Of a DNA stretch of 64,000 nucleotides, positions 50,428 through 63,200 are shown in pieces. The position numbers and the translations under genes are program-made. Within the stretch, counting starts at the first letter, position 1. Every line of letters begins with the position of its first letter. Source of the stretch: Aralia elata (Eukaryota; Streptophyta; Magnoliopsida; Apiales; Araliaceae); assembly GCA_034770075.1 (NCBI GenBank), contig CM068380.1:25565638-25629637 (forward strand), given 5' to 3'. The notes beneath the pieces are model-generated. The model was not told the DNA's origin, did no database searches, and saw only the letters and a program-made list of their open reading frames with translations.

Positions 50428-51842
50428 TGTTGTTTCCCAAAGCCACTTAGAGATCTAGAAGGGGGGTTGAATAGATCCTCTTTTTAAAAATCAACTTAAG
50501 AGCTATTACCAAATATATTGTTAATAAGAATTAAGTTAAGCACAGTGGAATATGTTTTTAGAAAACCCCCTTGTAGATTAGTAAGATCTCAGTTTTGAAT
50601 TTAGATTTGGTTCTAATTTAGACAAGCAGAATAAATAATATGCAGGTATGTAAAATAGGAAAGTAAATAACACAAGAAAGTTTTAAGTGGTTCGGAGACT
50701 GAACAACTCCTAATCCACTCTTTTACTTCAACAAGTAGGGAATCCACTAAGTATTCGGTCACTTAGACCAGGACACTAAGACCTCTTCAAGCTCAGCAGA
50801 CTTGGAACAACTCAGTACACTAAGTACTCTTCAAGCACAACAAACTTGGAACAACTTAGTACACTAAGTACTCTTTAAGCCTAGCAGACTTAGAATCTCT
50901 ATGGTCACTAAGATAAGAACGAATAGTTATAAGAATATTGTTGAGAGGTGCTGCTAAGTTATCGTTAAGCTTCTCTTCTCATGTACTTAGCAGCTTGAAC
51001 TAGATGTTCAAATCGTAGAGTATGTTCTTTTTATTTTGGCAGACTTTTGGCTTTTTGATCGCTGTTATTTTCTTTAAGTTTTGGATCTCTGTAGCCTTTT
51101 ATAGTCTGCTTGAGCTTTTTTCTGTTGTTAGGTTCTCGTTGGTGCATTTAATACTTCTAATATTCTAAGATACTTGATATTGACATTTTGAGTTTATGTT
51201 AGCTTTCTTTTGTCTGGCCTATCACATCAGTCTATAACTTCACCTACCACCTTGACCCGTCACTTTCAGTAAACTAGCTGTTAGGCACATTTTCTTATCT
51301 TCGATTTCATCTAAGGATGTTTGGTGAGTGCATCGGGACCTTCAATCAGCAATACTCCCATGTCAGTCTTCTTATCAGACTTGATTGCTCTACGAATATG
51401 GAAGCTCGTAGTGTTCGCTCTATATTCTGAAGATAGCTTTAAGATAAGTTTTAAACTCTAGGAATGAAATCTACTTTTAGCTCTACGAAGATCTGCTTTA
51501 CGATTTCAGAGCTATCTCTACGATTCTTTCTTCTACTGAACGATCTTAGAGTTGATTTACGATTGAACTTTTACTTTGCGATTGTGAAGTACTCTACGTC
51601 CAGTCTTTGCTGAGTGAGCTTTTCTTGGCTTTACGATCTTGTTCACTTTACGAATTTGTCTTTGCTAATTGAGGTGAACTTTACGATAGATGCAAAGGCT
51701 CTGCGATCTGTCTGATGCTTACGAACTAAGAGTTAGATCTGCGATATGTCATCTTTACTTTACGATTTTGGCAGACTAACTCAACAAATACTTATTACCT
51801 ATTTGTTATACATCAGATCAACTCAATAAGATCAACCTAACA
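50428..51842 (-). mobile_element. Copia 5' LTR
   Basis: On the minus strand from TGTTAGGTTGATC at 51842 to GGGAAACAACA at 50428, about 1.4 kb, with TGTT/AACA ends. A TATA box (minus CTATAAAA) lies at 51097-51104. The 51380-51780 part holds nine exact CTYTACG words (plus strand) and several variants. A short local repeat (ACTAAGTACTCTTCAAGC) lies near 50815-50880. Confidence 0.75.
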
Positions 51843-52644
51843 AGTTTGATCTTTCTATTCTAAATCCTTGTGCATTGAATCAAAACATCATCATTAAGGG
51901 ACGTACAAAGTTTACTGGTACAATTATTCATTAAACACATTCAACATCAAATTAAATCATCACAGTAAACATGCAAACACTAACATAAATTAATAAGAGG
52001 TATACTTATTATTATTATTATAAATAATTTAGTTCTTAAATAGTTTAGGAATAAGATTAAAAACCCTAAATCCTAAAGAGTTTAGGAAAGAGGATTTGTC
52101 TATATAAAGAGAGACCTTATTATAGATTAGGGTTGACTACACTACTACTACTACTATTATTTTCTCAATACTAAATAGTTTAGGAGAGATAGAGAGAAAA
52201 AGATTAGTCAACCTAAGGTTTTCCATAACCCTAAATTACTTCTTTTTCATCTATATTCTCTTGGTGGATCACCTTTTGAGTACTACACACACTGAGTAGC
52301 TTGCGTTTGATCCGTGTAATTGAAGGAGCACTAAAGAAAGAAAAATTAGAACTTGAAGATTAAATGAAGAGTTAATTTGTCTTCATACGATATGATTTTA
52401 AACCTTTCCTCAATTAATAATACCGCATAAAGGTGATTGTTGTGATTGTAAAAAATTTTTAAAATATGATTTATGCCATGCTTCTGCATTTTACATCAAT
52501 ATGATTGTGTGTAATTATATTTTCTGCACTAACACTGATGAACTTTACATCTTGCTTTATATGTAATGTGTATTTTAATGGTGTATTCCTTTATAATCAC
52601 ACAATAATTGTCTGTTTGTGCATTATAGTGTCATTTAGTGTGTG

Positions 52645-52690
<46 letters not shown>

Positions 52691-53068
52691 CACACACACC
52701 CACACGGGCACACACACACATATATGTATAGTAATGGATATTTAAAAATAAACAGAGTCATGGGTACTCTATTTTTGTGAAGTTTCATGAACTTTGTAAA
52801 TTTTTTGGTCTATAGTAACTGCGTCTTATTTGTATTCAAAACCCACTAAAGATGATGTTGTATTTATTATAAAAATATTGTATGATGGAATGTTCAATAC
52901 ACATGACTATCATAATAGGAAGTTCATATATTTTGATTATATTGGAAAGAGATGAGTTTGTTGGAGTTGCGTAAAATAGGGATAAAGTTAGGGTTTGCAG
53001 GTAATGTTATTTTTTTTCACTATATACCTGATGAAGGTTTTGGGGAATTGAAAAGCAATAAGGTAGTG
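51843..53068. other. Spacer with possible LTR remnant
   Basis: No gene found. The stretch 52095-52340 (TATAAAGAGAGACC, a CTA run, then TTGGTGGATCACCTTTTGAG and GAGTAGCTTGCGTTTGATCC) has the look of a copia LTR R/U5 region, but no ends were found. A (TA)n run lies at 52647-52689, followed by CA-rich repeats to about 52720. Confidence 0.35.
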
Positions 53069-54526
53069 TGTTTGCCTACATTTATCACTTAACAAATTCA
53101 CGCAAGTATACGCGATCAACTAGTAATATACTGGCAAATAGAATATTGTTCCCACGAGGACTATTTAACAACCTATTAATCCAATTACTAATTATGCACC
53201 AATTCGATTTTATCTAAACGAATGCAATTTCAGTTGTAAAACTAAATATCAAAATTAACTAATTTCCTAACAAAAATTATCAACATAATAAAGTATTAAG
53301 ATTACAACTTCCCCCGATGAGTTATTTAAATCTATTCATTTCCTTTATAATTAATCAACTACGTTGAACCGCTAATCGGGAATTTCTAATTATTCATATA
53401 ACTCTTTCTCAAGAAATTATATAAAAATATCCATTCCTATTAAATCATTATATTCCTATGTTAAATAATAAAGAATAAATTCATTAAACAAATAATTCTC
53501 AAACAAGTTACCTGCGGTATATAAATATATTCTTATTCTATACACAAATCTATCATTCCAATTTATCGAATAAATAAGATCATAAGCTATTATATCTAGA
53601 TCTAATCGCAGATGTCATTTTCTCATTTCATCTACGATTTTATCAAATAATTGTTGATCAGGCAATTATAAATTCAAGCACAATATATAATAAACGATTC
53701 AACCATAGTTAATTAATTAAAAGAAAACAAATTAATCTAAACTATCATCGGGTTCCATTGCATCCTTAAATAAAAGATTAGTTCATAATAACAATTAAAA
53801 ACATAATCAATATTCCAGGAATCATTTCAAGATTACAAGAATTAAAGATTGAGAATAAAGAAGAAACTCTGTCACAGCTAATCTTTAATCTTTGCCTTGA
53901 AATCCTTGCAAGCCTTGAACACTTCCCTTCAAAAGATGATGAAACCCTCACCTCCGAAATCTCCAAATCTATGTATATCTTTTTTTTCCCTTTCTATGTG
54001 TAACCCTAGACTGATGTATTTATATTGGAGTCTTCAGCCTTCCAGACTTTATAACTTGTTAAGCTTCAATTTTAAGTGTCCAACTTCTTTAGAATGCAAT
54101 CAGCCAACAAAAATCATCAGCAACCACCAAGCACGCGCTTGACACACGCCCGAATTGCCCCTAACGTTGTTGCGCTATGTTACAGCGCAACTACGCTACA
54201 CTTATTCATTGACAGCGTTTCTGTGCTATAATCTGGTGCAACTACGCTTCACTATCTGATTATTTTTCTCTTCCTTGCTCGCGCGCCCATTTGATTTGCC
54301 GCACCAGCGTCGTGCATAGGCCAATGCTTAACACATGCCAACGCCCAACGCTCCATACTAAGGTTGATAACCATCATTTATTGCTCTTAACACCATCTCG
54401 GGTTGAATTCTAATTTTTGCACAAAAATTACTAAAATGCATAAAAATAATTCTAAAACTTCTTGAGTAACTTGCAAAATAATCCAGCAAAGAATACCCAA
54501 TTCGTAGGTATAAAATCCACTCATCA
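53069..54526 (-). mobile_element. Solo Athila-type LTR
   Basis: Minus strand: TGATGAGTGGATTTTATACC at 54526, ending CGTATACTTGCGTGAATTTG...GGCAAACA at 53069, 1,458 bp. Same family as the LTRs at 30109 and 22888. No internal sequence on either side. The region homologous to the GC array of the young element has only short repeats (GCAACTACGCT near 54185 and 54238). Confidence 0.8.
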
Positions 54527-54527
54527 C

Positions 54528-55290
54528 AATGCAAAGTATTAAACCTTCTATCCGTCAAGGAATGGAACTGAAAATTATTTTGAGTGTTGCAAATCCACTT
54601 AGAACTAAGTGGACCACCAATGATCAACCTATACATCAAGCTGCTGAGGATTTTAGTGATATTGATTCTGATGATTCTCATCTGAAACCAGTTGATGATA
54701 GTAGATATGAAGAAGATGTGGAGTTTTACAATTATGTTGATCCTGAGATTGAGTTTTTTTGGAAAACAAGTACATGAGATAGGTATTGCAGCAAATGAAA
54801 AAGGCTCAGAAACAAATGATAAAGGAAAACAGACTGCAAAGGCTACTACATTTGATGATGAGGTGGATCTAATGACTGATGCCATGCCTCCTCTTATGAG
54901 AAGTGAAGATGATGAAACCCCATGTTGGCCTATGTTTGATCTTATACATTTATTTTTGCAATCTTATACGTTTATTTTTGTCTATATGATAATTAAAGTT
55001 GTATTTATTGTATAGGCTGAAAAATCCAAGGCACCATTCATTCCAAGGCCACCACTGATTCCACAAGGAGCACAAACTACTACCATTAGAGCTCCACCAC
55101 CTGGAATCACAATCCTTTATAGAAATTGGCTATGTGCAGGTGTGCCTTAAACACAAAAGATATTTACGGGTACTCCAATCTTAAATATAAGAGGGAAAAA
55201 AATTGTTACCATCAACAACCTGAGAGGAATTATAAAAGAGACTGACAAGGATAGTGCATGGTCATCCAAGACAAAAGGGAAGAATAAGTA
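54528..55290 (+). pseudogene. Degenerate ORF, possibly MULE-derived
   Basis: Frames 54529-54777 and 54692-54950 overlap by a frameshift in a T-run. The protein is acidic: DFSDIDSDDSHLKPVDD, EEDVEFYNYVDPEIEF, TFDDEVDLMTDAMPPLM. A later piece (55015-55290) reads KAPFIPRPPLIPQGAQTTTI and ILNIRGKKIVTINNL, with a stop within it. The acidic leader resembles N-termini of Mutator-like transposases, but no zinc finger or DDE motif is present. Identity is uncertain. Confidence 0.3.
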
Positions 55291-57657
55291 ACTAGTGACT
55301 ATGTGCAGTATGATCTATTTTTGTTTTATTACTACTTAGTATTTTTGTTGCATATGGTGAACAATCTGTAAGCTTTGTAAGATTGGCTTTTGTAAACAAT
55401 GATAGCTTTGTAAGCTTGGTTTTTGTTCATATTTTTGTCAAACAATGATAGTTTGGTAGGTTTGGTCTATTTTGATGTTATTGTGAAGTGATTGTCACTG
55501 GTAGTTTCTGAACAATGTAAACTTCTTTAACTTGGTGAAATATATAGTCAGTCATAAAGGCAAAATGGGTATGTGTGTTTGTATATTTGGGTGCACCCTT
55601 ATGTGCTCTGTTTCATGCGGCTCTATTTCATGCCGCTCTCTTAGGTGCTGCTCTATTTCACGGTGCTTCCCTTTTACTGGTGCTCTATTATGATATGTAC
55701 TCTATTATATTCATTACATGTATCTTTGCACAAAATGTTCATTACATACTGCTACTTAACATCCATTACAACTCTCATTTCATAAAGTGTCATTACATTT
55801 CTCGTTTCATAAACTGTTATTACATTTCTTGCATATAAACTGCGATTACTTTTCTTGCATTACATAATTCAATCATGGATTATCATAATGAACCATGTCA
55901 ACACCATGAGGGCAATGCATATGTTAATTTTTCTTTTTGTTTATCATCTTAACTTTCTTTTCTATTTCTGTGCATCTTGCCAGCAACCCACCTTTAATTG
56001 GGGGATCAATCCAATGAAAAAATCCACAACCATTCTAATAAAGAGAAAAAACATGAAGCTTTGATAGAAAAATTACAAGCCCTATTTCATTGCAGCAAAA
56101 TATTTAAGGTAAGGAATGAAGAAAAAATTACCCCAATGGATTGGCAAGCAAAAAACTTTCTCTCATGATTAAGGTTGGAATTGGCAGTCCTAAGTGCATC
56201 CGAAAAATCACATTGACAAAGCACGACAACCATTAGTTAGTTTCTTCTTTTCTTTTGATCTTCTTCTCTCCTTGCTCTGGTCTTCTTCTTTACTCCTCTT
56301 CTTCTCTCCTATTCTATTTATTGACACTATGGAGGGAAAGGAGAAACTAAATTGGGGGGGAAACAAAGGCTATAAATGTATTTTTTTTTATAAGTCAAAA
56401 CGTATTATACAGTTAAATCATATAAAATTACTAATTTGCTGACAATTTAAGTATTTCGACCAATTTCAATCGGAATCGGAATTTGGGAGAGACATTGTAT
56501 GCAACTAGGTAGTTTATATAGTAAATTGTAAGCTCAATTATTTTGGAGTCCGAATTATGAATTTGGTGGTACTTAGTGTAATAGAAGTCTATTTAGCCCA
56601 AAATTTTAATAGTACTTTTTTAACCATCCATTTACATTACACGAACTTGATAATCTGTACTTTGCATGGATAAACTTTAAAGCGACATATTTAAGCAACA
56701 ATAATAATATAAAAATTTTAATACCGTGTCAAATCATATGGGACGTATTAGTTGGTAAATGATAGTACCAAAAAAAAAAATTTAAATATTACATGGGTAT
56801 ACATGAACATACTATGAGAATAAATACGAGTGAAAGGATTGTTAGATATCATGCCATGAGAATTGAAACCACATGTATTGAAATATGAAAAACAAAAAAA
56901 AAATATATGTCTTACGAATTTGAAAAGTCATTATAAGAGTTAACACTACATTTATTGGAATAAGAAAAATAAAAAATAATGTATTTGATTTATAAATTTG
57001 AGACGTAATGAATGCAAAAATAAGAGAATTGTCTTATTATATTTGTACGTAGATGTGTAGAAATAAATATAAATGTATAGATAGATAAATCGATCATAAA
57101 TAGATAGATTATAGATAGATAGATAGATAGATAGATATAGATTTTATAGTTTTCTTTGGACTTCTTAAAATTATAAATAACTATACTTAGGTTCATAAGA
57201 TGATGTCTTTCCTTACTTTTATTTAAATTTGTTTTCCTTTTTTAGTTCTTTTTCTCCACATTTTTCAAATACCAGGCATACCCAATTTGAAAAGGGAAAT
57301 AATTTATATATGAATAAAATTTATGACAAAATTAAACTGTGAGTAACGTAGAATTTTAAGCAATAAAATTGAATAAGTTAAGGTAAAAATATTCTTAATT
57401 CTTACATATCATATGTATATACATATGACGATATTTATTATCGATATAAATTTGTCGTCACGTATAACAAGATTCATTTGAAAAACTTGGGTGAAAAAGT
57501 GTAAAAACTAAATGATAATTTCTTAACCATCCATTGTATTTTCTTTTAACATTATTAATTTTTAATAATATATTAACATATTATTTTTCTTTTAACATTT
57601 ATCTTTTCCCCCGATTCACATTTTTCAACTTCTAAATATTAACACCCAAAGTAACGT
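55291..57657. other. AT-rich spacer
   Basis: No gene or clear element. A (GATA)n patch spans about 57075-57140. CTATTTCATG/CGGTGC words repeat loosely at 55605-55680 and CATTACATTTCTTGCAT words at 55790-55865. Confidence 0.5.
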
Positions 57658-58529
57658 TGTAATACCTGGCACAAAAGAATAATAGAATAATAATAAATAC
57701 AAACCTTTTGACCAAAACAATTGCAATAATAGACATGCATGTGAATGGTTTCATATTATTATGTTGCACTATCTGAAAATTTGATGGCAGCTATCACTTT
57801 TGGTTCCCATGAGTTGGCCACTTTCTTTTTTTTTGGACCTTAGTTGCCTCACCACTCTGTCCGAACAATTGCATTTCTTTTACTTCCTCATTTATTAGTA
57901 CATCGGAGAAGCCTAGCCTTTCACTTCTCCCTCTTTTCTCTCTCATATCACTGATACATACCGAAGAAAGAAAGAGGAAGTGAACTCAGTAAGGTATGTA
58001 AATTTATTTTCTTTAATGTAATCAATTGTAAAGATTATGTATGTATATATATTTAAAGCTTTTATCCTCATACATATAAACAGATGATGAAATGTTGTTA
58101 ATGGTTTTAGTATTATTAATTGTACTGCATAATTTGGTAGAGGATGGAGTATATATAAATGATTATTTCTTATTATTAAAATATGGCAGTAGTAAATTGA
58201 AGTATGAGAAAGCTTGTATGAAATGCAAGAGTTGTTATGCTAATAAATTGTAATTACTATATGGAATGAATTAATCTTAATATTATTAGTAACTATATTT
58301 TGTAATCTATATCATGTATGCATACTACATGAATTCGGAGAGCATGCAATGAGTTTAATTGAATTGATTGATAGTTTATTTATTAAAGTTTACCAATGCT
58401 TCTGTCCGAATTCTAAACTTTTAGAAATCACTAAATTGTATAAACTATATATTTATAATATGTATATATATATATATATCAGTGTGTGAGTGCATATATA
58501 TATGTATATATAGATCCGTGTGTGTGTGA

Positions 58530-58579
<50 letters not shown>

Positions 58580-58658
58580 CTGTGTGTGTAAGCATATATA
58601 TATCCGTGTGTGTGCGTGCTAGTATATATGTATATAATATATATGTTAAGTAATCTTA

Positions 58659-58716
<58 letters not shown>

Positions 58717-60086
58717 AACACCAGAAGCTAAGTTTACACACACACATACAACATGTGTTGTTAATTTTGTTCTTTACAAATGAAATCACAGACGGTGGAT
58801 TTTTAAGCATGTATAATATATTGATTAATTGACTTTAATTTGGGCATATGATTTTGTCGAACAATAAGTTACCTTTAGGGACATTGTTATATATATTATA
58901 TAACTCTTTAAATTTATAAATTATTTATTCTTTTTGTTTAGTTTGGACGGAAGGATTTTTAACAAGTTATATTGGAATATAAATTTGGGTATTACATTGC
59001 TTAATCCAGGTACGGATTCCGTACCCCTTCAGCAATACTCTTGTGAACTTTAATTAATTCGTTTTGTTCCTCGTTTCAAATTCTGTTATTATTTCACATA
59101 ATTGTTTCTTGTGAAATTAATATAATAATTTTATTTTAGCGTTGATACATAGAACTCGTAATTGTACTCTTTGAGTTGGATTATCATTCTAGTATTATTT
59201 TGATATTTATAGAAATGTATATGTCAATATATTTTGGAGGCTTGTATCGATGATTTATTTGTTTTGACATATACATATTAGAACCCCTTGTTTGTTGATA
59301 TTATGTCGCATGTGTTGTGACATCATATTTTGTTAGAATATACCGTAGGGTATACTTGAGCTATAACCACCTGTGGGGGTACCACAGGCATGTCGTCTTG
59401 GCACGAGAGACATGACACTTCCGTGGCAGTGTGATTAGTCCACGGCGTCTCTGTTTTGTGCTCCGATGGGAGTTGGCCATTTGGTGATTTGTTGTGAGAG
59501 GCGTATGGGTCGACCCTAGTTTTCTGTTCTGTTCTGCGGATTGGTGATGTTGTGCCGAACACGCCTTCCGATTTTGCATGCATTTGGATTCGCGGTCCAA
59601 TGTGTGATTGCCTATGTGGCAAGCTATATTTCTGAGCTCGGTATGAAATAACACCCAACCAATTGATTCAGCCTATTACTTCGTTGTGTTAGTTCTGTTC
59701 GGTTCAGTTCAGTTCATTAATTGATTTTATTAATTCAGTTCATTATTTTTGTACTATATATTCGTACTGGGCAATTGGCTCATGCTGTGTTTTTCCTTCC
59801 GGTAGGTAATCAGGGGGATCAAGGGCAAGTGTGACGAGAATTTCCTTTTATCCAAGTGGTTTAGATATTTTGTTTAGGCTTTGGTATTTTGATTTGTGTT
59901 ATGGAGATATTCAGTTATTGGAGCTGTAATAAATATTTTTAAATTGTGGTTTGATCCAGTTGACTTTTGGAGATTATTATTATTGGAGTTTTATTTTGAG
60001 GCATTGAGCTATTGATTTATTTTATTAGTTCTGTTGTGCTTTGCACGTGACCTCCCTTTCCTATTTTTCAGGAAGGGGGTGTTACA
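57658..60086 (+). mobile_element. 5' LTR of Tekay-like element
   Basis: TGTAATACCTGGCAC at 57658 to GGGGGTGTTACA at 60086, about 2.43 kb with TGTAA/TTACA ends. Contains long TA/TG microsatellite runs (58455-58712), a CT-rich leader-like stretch ending in a GGTATGT splice-donor-like site (about 57990), and a unique GC-richer part at 59330-59640. The 3' LTR lies beyond the window. Confidence 0.7.
58455..58712. repeat. TA/TG microsatellite block
   Basis: Alternating (TA)n and GTGTGTG-type runs inside the Tekay-like LTR. Confidence 0.9.
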
Positions 60087-60090
60087 GAGT

Positions 60091-60102
60091 TGGTATCAGA
60101 GC
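60091..60102 (+). promoter_or_regulatory. Primer-binding site, initiator tRNA-Met
   Basis: TGGTATCAGAGC four bases after the LTR end, in GAGTTGGTATCAGAGCTTAG, the standard Tekay/Del arrangement. Confidence 0.9.
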
Positions 60103-60271
60103 TTAGGTTCTTTCTTGTAGAAAACCTATTTAGGTTTGACCTGTGAGCTATGGGTAGACTTCTGGGTTAGGTTTTGTTTCGTTTAATTTTCTGTTCAACT
60201 TTCATATCAGCTATATTTTTTTTTATTTGTCTCTAAATTATTTTACTTCTATTCGTTGATCTCTTTATTAG

Positions 60272-63200
60272 ATGGCTCGTAGATCCGCTAGAATTACTGG
60301 GAGACAAGGTAACAATGGAGGAAGTAGTGAGGGTCAACCCAGTGCGCAAGCTAATGAACAACCGAATAATCAGATCAATGCTCAATTGGCTGCTTTGGTG
60401 AGTCAGGCAGTTAATCAAACCTTACCGCAATTGGTGGCACAAGTTTTTCAGGCAATGCAGCAACCGCCAGAAAATCCTAAGCAGGGGAACCCGGGAGTTA
60501 ATGGTTCACATGTAAACGAAGATGAAGGGAATGCAGTTGGTCTTGATCAGCCTGTGGTTCCAATGTATGTGTGGTTAGAAAGGTTTCAGAAGCAGAAGCC
60601 ACGTTCATTTAGTTCAGCTCCGACTCCAATTGATGCAGAGAACTGGATGGCTCATCTGGAAAAGATTTTTGATGTGTTGGGGTGCTCAGATAATCATAAA
60701 GTGTTGCTTGCAGCTTATAAGCTAGAAGGGGATGCTCAGAGGTGGTGGAAGACGATGAAAACAACAAAGGGTGATGGTTATGCTGAGACACTTAGTTGGG
60801 CAGAATTTTGTGAGGTCTTTTATCAACAGTATTTCCCAGCTGCTGATAAGGAGGCCTATGGTAGAGAGTATTTATCTATTCGGCAGAAAGATGATGAATC
60901 CATCATGGACTTTATGACGAGGTTCATCAGGTTGGCAGGCTTTGCGGGAACCTCTGCAGGGACTGCAGCGGAACATGCAGAGAAGTTTAAGTGGAGAATT
61001 CATTATAAATATCGCCAGCATCTCATTAACAACAAGTTTGCGGATGTGTCGGCAGTGGCTAATGCAGCCAAAAATATTGAGATGGAGCGACAAGACTTTC
61101 GGTCTTCTAAACCAGAAGGGAGTCGAAAAAGGGACAGAGATGATCAGCAGGGTCAAGCTTCGGGTCAACATGGGAGGAATCAGGGTGGTCAGTGGAATAG
61201 GAACCGTGGTGGTCAGCAAGGGCAATGGCGAGGTCAAAATCAGAACAGGGGTTATCAGCAATTACCTCAACAAGGGCAGAATCGTCAGCTTCAGCTACCT
61301 CAGCAAGGTCAGAATCGCCAGCAGTGGCAGAATCATCATCAGGGGCAGAATCAGGGTCGTTACCCAGGACCAGCTAATGGGGGTAACCCTAATCTTATTC
61401 CGATAGTTCCTTGTGCTACTTGTGGGGGTAATCATCCGGGGAGGCAGTGCCATAGAGTTTCTGGTGCATGCTTCTTGTGTGGACAGATGGGTCATATTGC
61501 TAGAGATTGTATTGGGCCACGTGGTAATGGTAGAGGCAGTAATAATGGTGACAATGGAGGTCAACGTCAGGGTGGTCGAGTGTTTGCCATTACATATAAC
61601 CAGGCAGCAGGTGCGCCAGGTATTATTTCTGGCACTCTTTTAGTTGGCAATCGTGAGGCTTCTGTTTTATTTGATACTGGTTCTACTCATTCAGTTGTGG
61701 CTCAGTCTTTTGTTCGGCACCTTGGTGTGCCACCTCAGTCTTTAGATTTTGTTATGTCTATTGCTACCCCGATGGGGACTTCTGTAGTTATTTCTGAATT
61801 ATATCGAGAATGTTCGATCAGTTTTGGAGATAAAATTTGTAGGGCTAATCTTCTTCCGATGGGTATGCACGATTTTGATGTAATTCTTGGAATGGACTGG
61901 TTGGATAAGTATCATGCCACTATCGATTGTCAAGCGAAGAAGGTTATATTTGGAGATGTGAAGTCTCCGGAGTTCGTGTTTCAGGGTTCACAACCAAGTA
62001 GAGTGGTGAAGTTGATTTCAGCTTTGAAGGCTGGGAAATTGATGGCAAAGGGTTGTGAGGGGTATTTGGCGTTTGTGAATGATACCTCTATGGGTGAGTC
62101 TCGTATTGAGGATGTTCCGGTTGTTCGTGATTTTTTCGATGTATTTCCTGATGAATTGTCACGGTTGCCACCACAGCGGGAAGTTGAGTTTACCATCGAG
62201 CTTGTTCCTGGTGCGGAGCCTATCTCTAAGGCGCCGTATAGGATGGCACCGTTGGAATTACAAGAGTTGAAGGAGCAGTTGCAGGAGCTTCTTGATCGTG
62301 GTGTAATTCGGCCTAGTGTTTCACCGTGGGGTGCTCCGGTTTTGTTTGTGAAGAAGAAAGATGGATCTATGAGGTTGTGCATAGACTACAGGGAGTTGAA
62401 CAAGATTACAATCAGGAATCGGTATCCATTGCCGAGAATTGATGACTTGTTTGACTAACTCCAGGGGGCGAAGTATTTTTCGAAGATAGACTTGAGATCA
62501 GGTTATCATCAGTTGAGGGTAAGGGATGAAGATATCTCTAAGACAGCTTTCCGCACTCGCTATGGGCATTACGAGTTTCTGGTGATGTCATTTGGGTTAA
62601 CTAACGCTCCGGCGGTGTTTATGGATTTGATGAATCGGGTGTTCAGAGAGTACTTGGACCAATATGTTATTGTCTTTATTGATGACATTTTGGTTTACTC
62701 AAAGTCTAGGGAGGAGCATGAGGAACATCTTCGTACAGTTTTGGGGATTTTACAAAAAGAGAAGTTGTATGCTAAATTCTCTAAATGCGAATTTTGGTTG
62801 GAGCAAGTTGCATTTTTGGGCCATGTTGTGTCTGCTGAAGGCATTAAGGTAGATCCTGCGAAGGTTGAGGCTATCACTAATTGGCCGAGACCTACTACAG
62901 TGACAGAAGTTAGGAGTTTCTTAGGTTTGGCAGGGTACTATAGGCGATTTGTGGAAGGGTTCTCTTTACTTGCCTTGCCATTGACTCACTTGTTAAGAAA
63001 GGGAACCAAGTTTGTGTGGAATGAGGAACGTGAGAAGAGTTTTGAGGAGTTGAAGAAGCGACTTGTGACAGCTCTAATACTCACATTGCCGTCGGGGACA
63101 GGAGGTTATCAGATTTATAGTGATGCTTCTAAGAAAGGTTTGGGGTGTGTTTTGATGCAACACGGTAAGGTGATTGCTTATGCTTCTAGGCAACTTAAAC

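Noticed and set aside
59323..59658. Overlapping minus-strand frames of about 100 codons
   Set aside because: They lie within the Tekay-like LTR, on the strand opposite its transcript, with no domain similarity.
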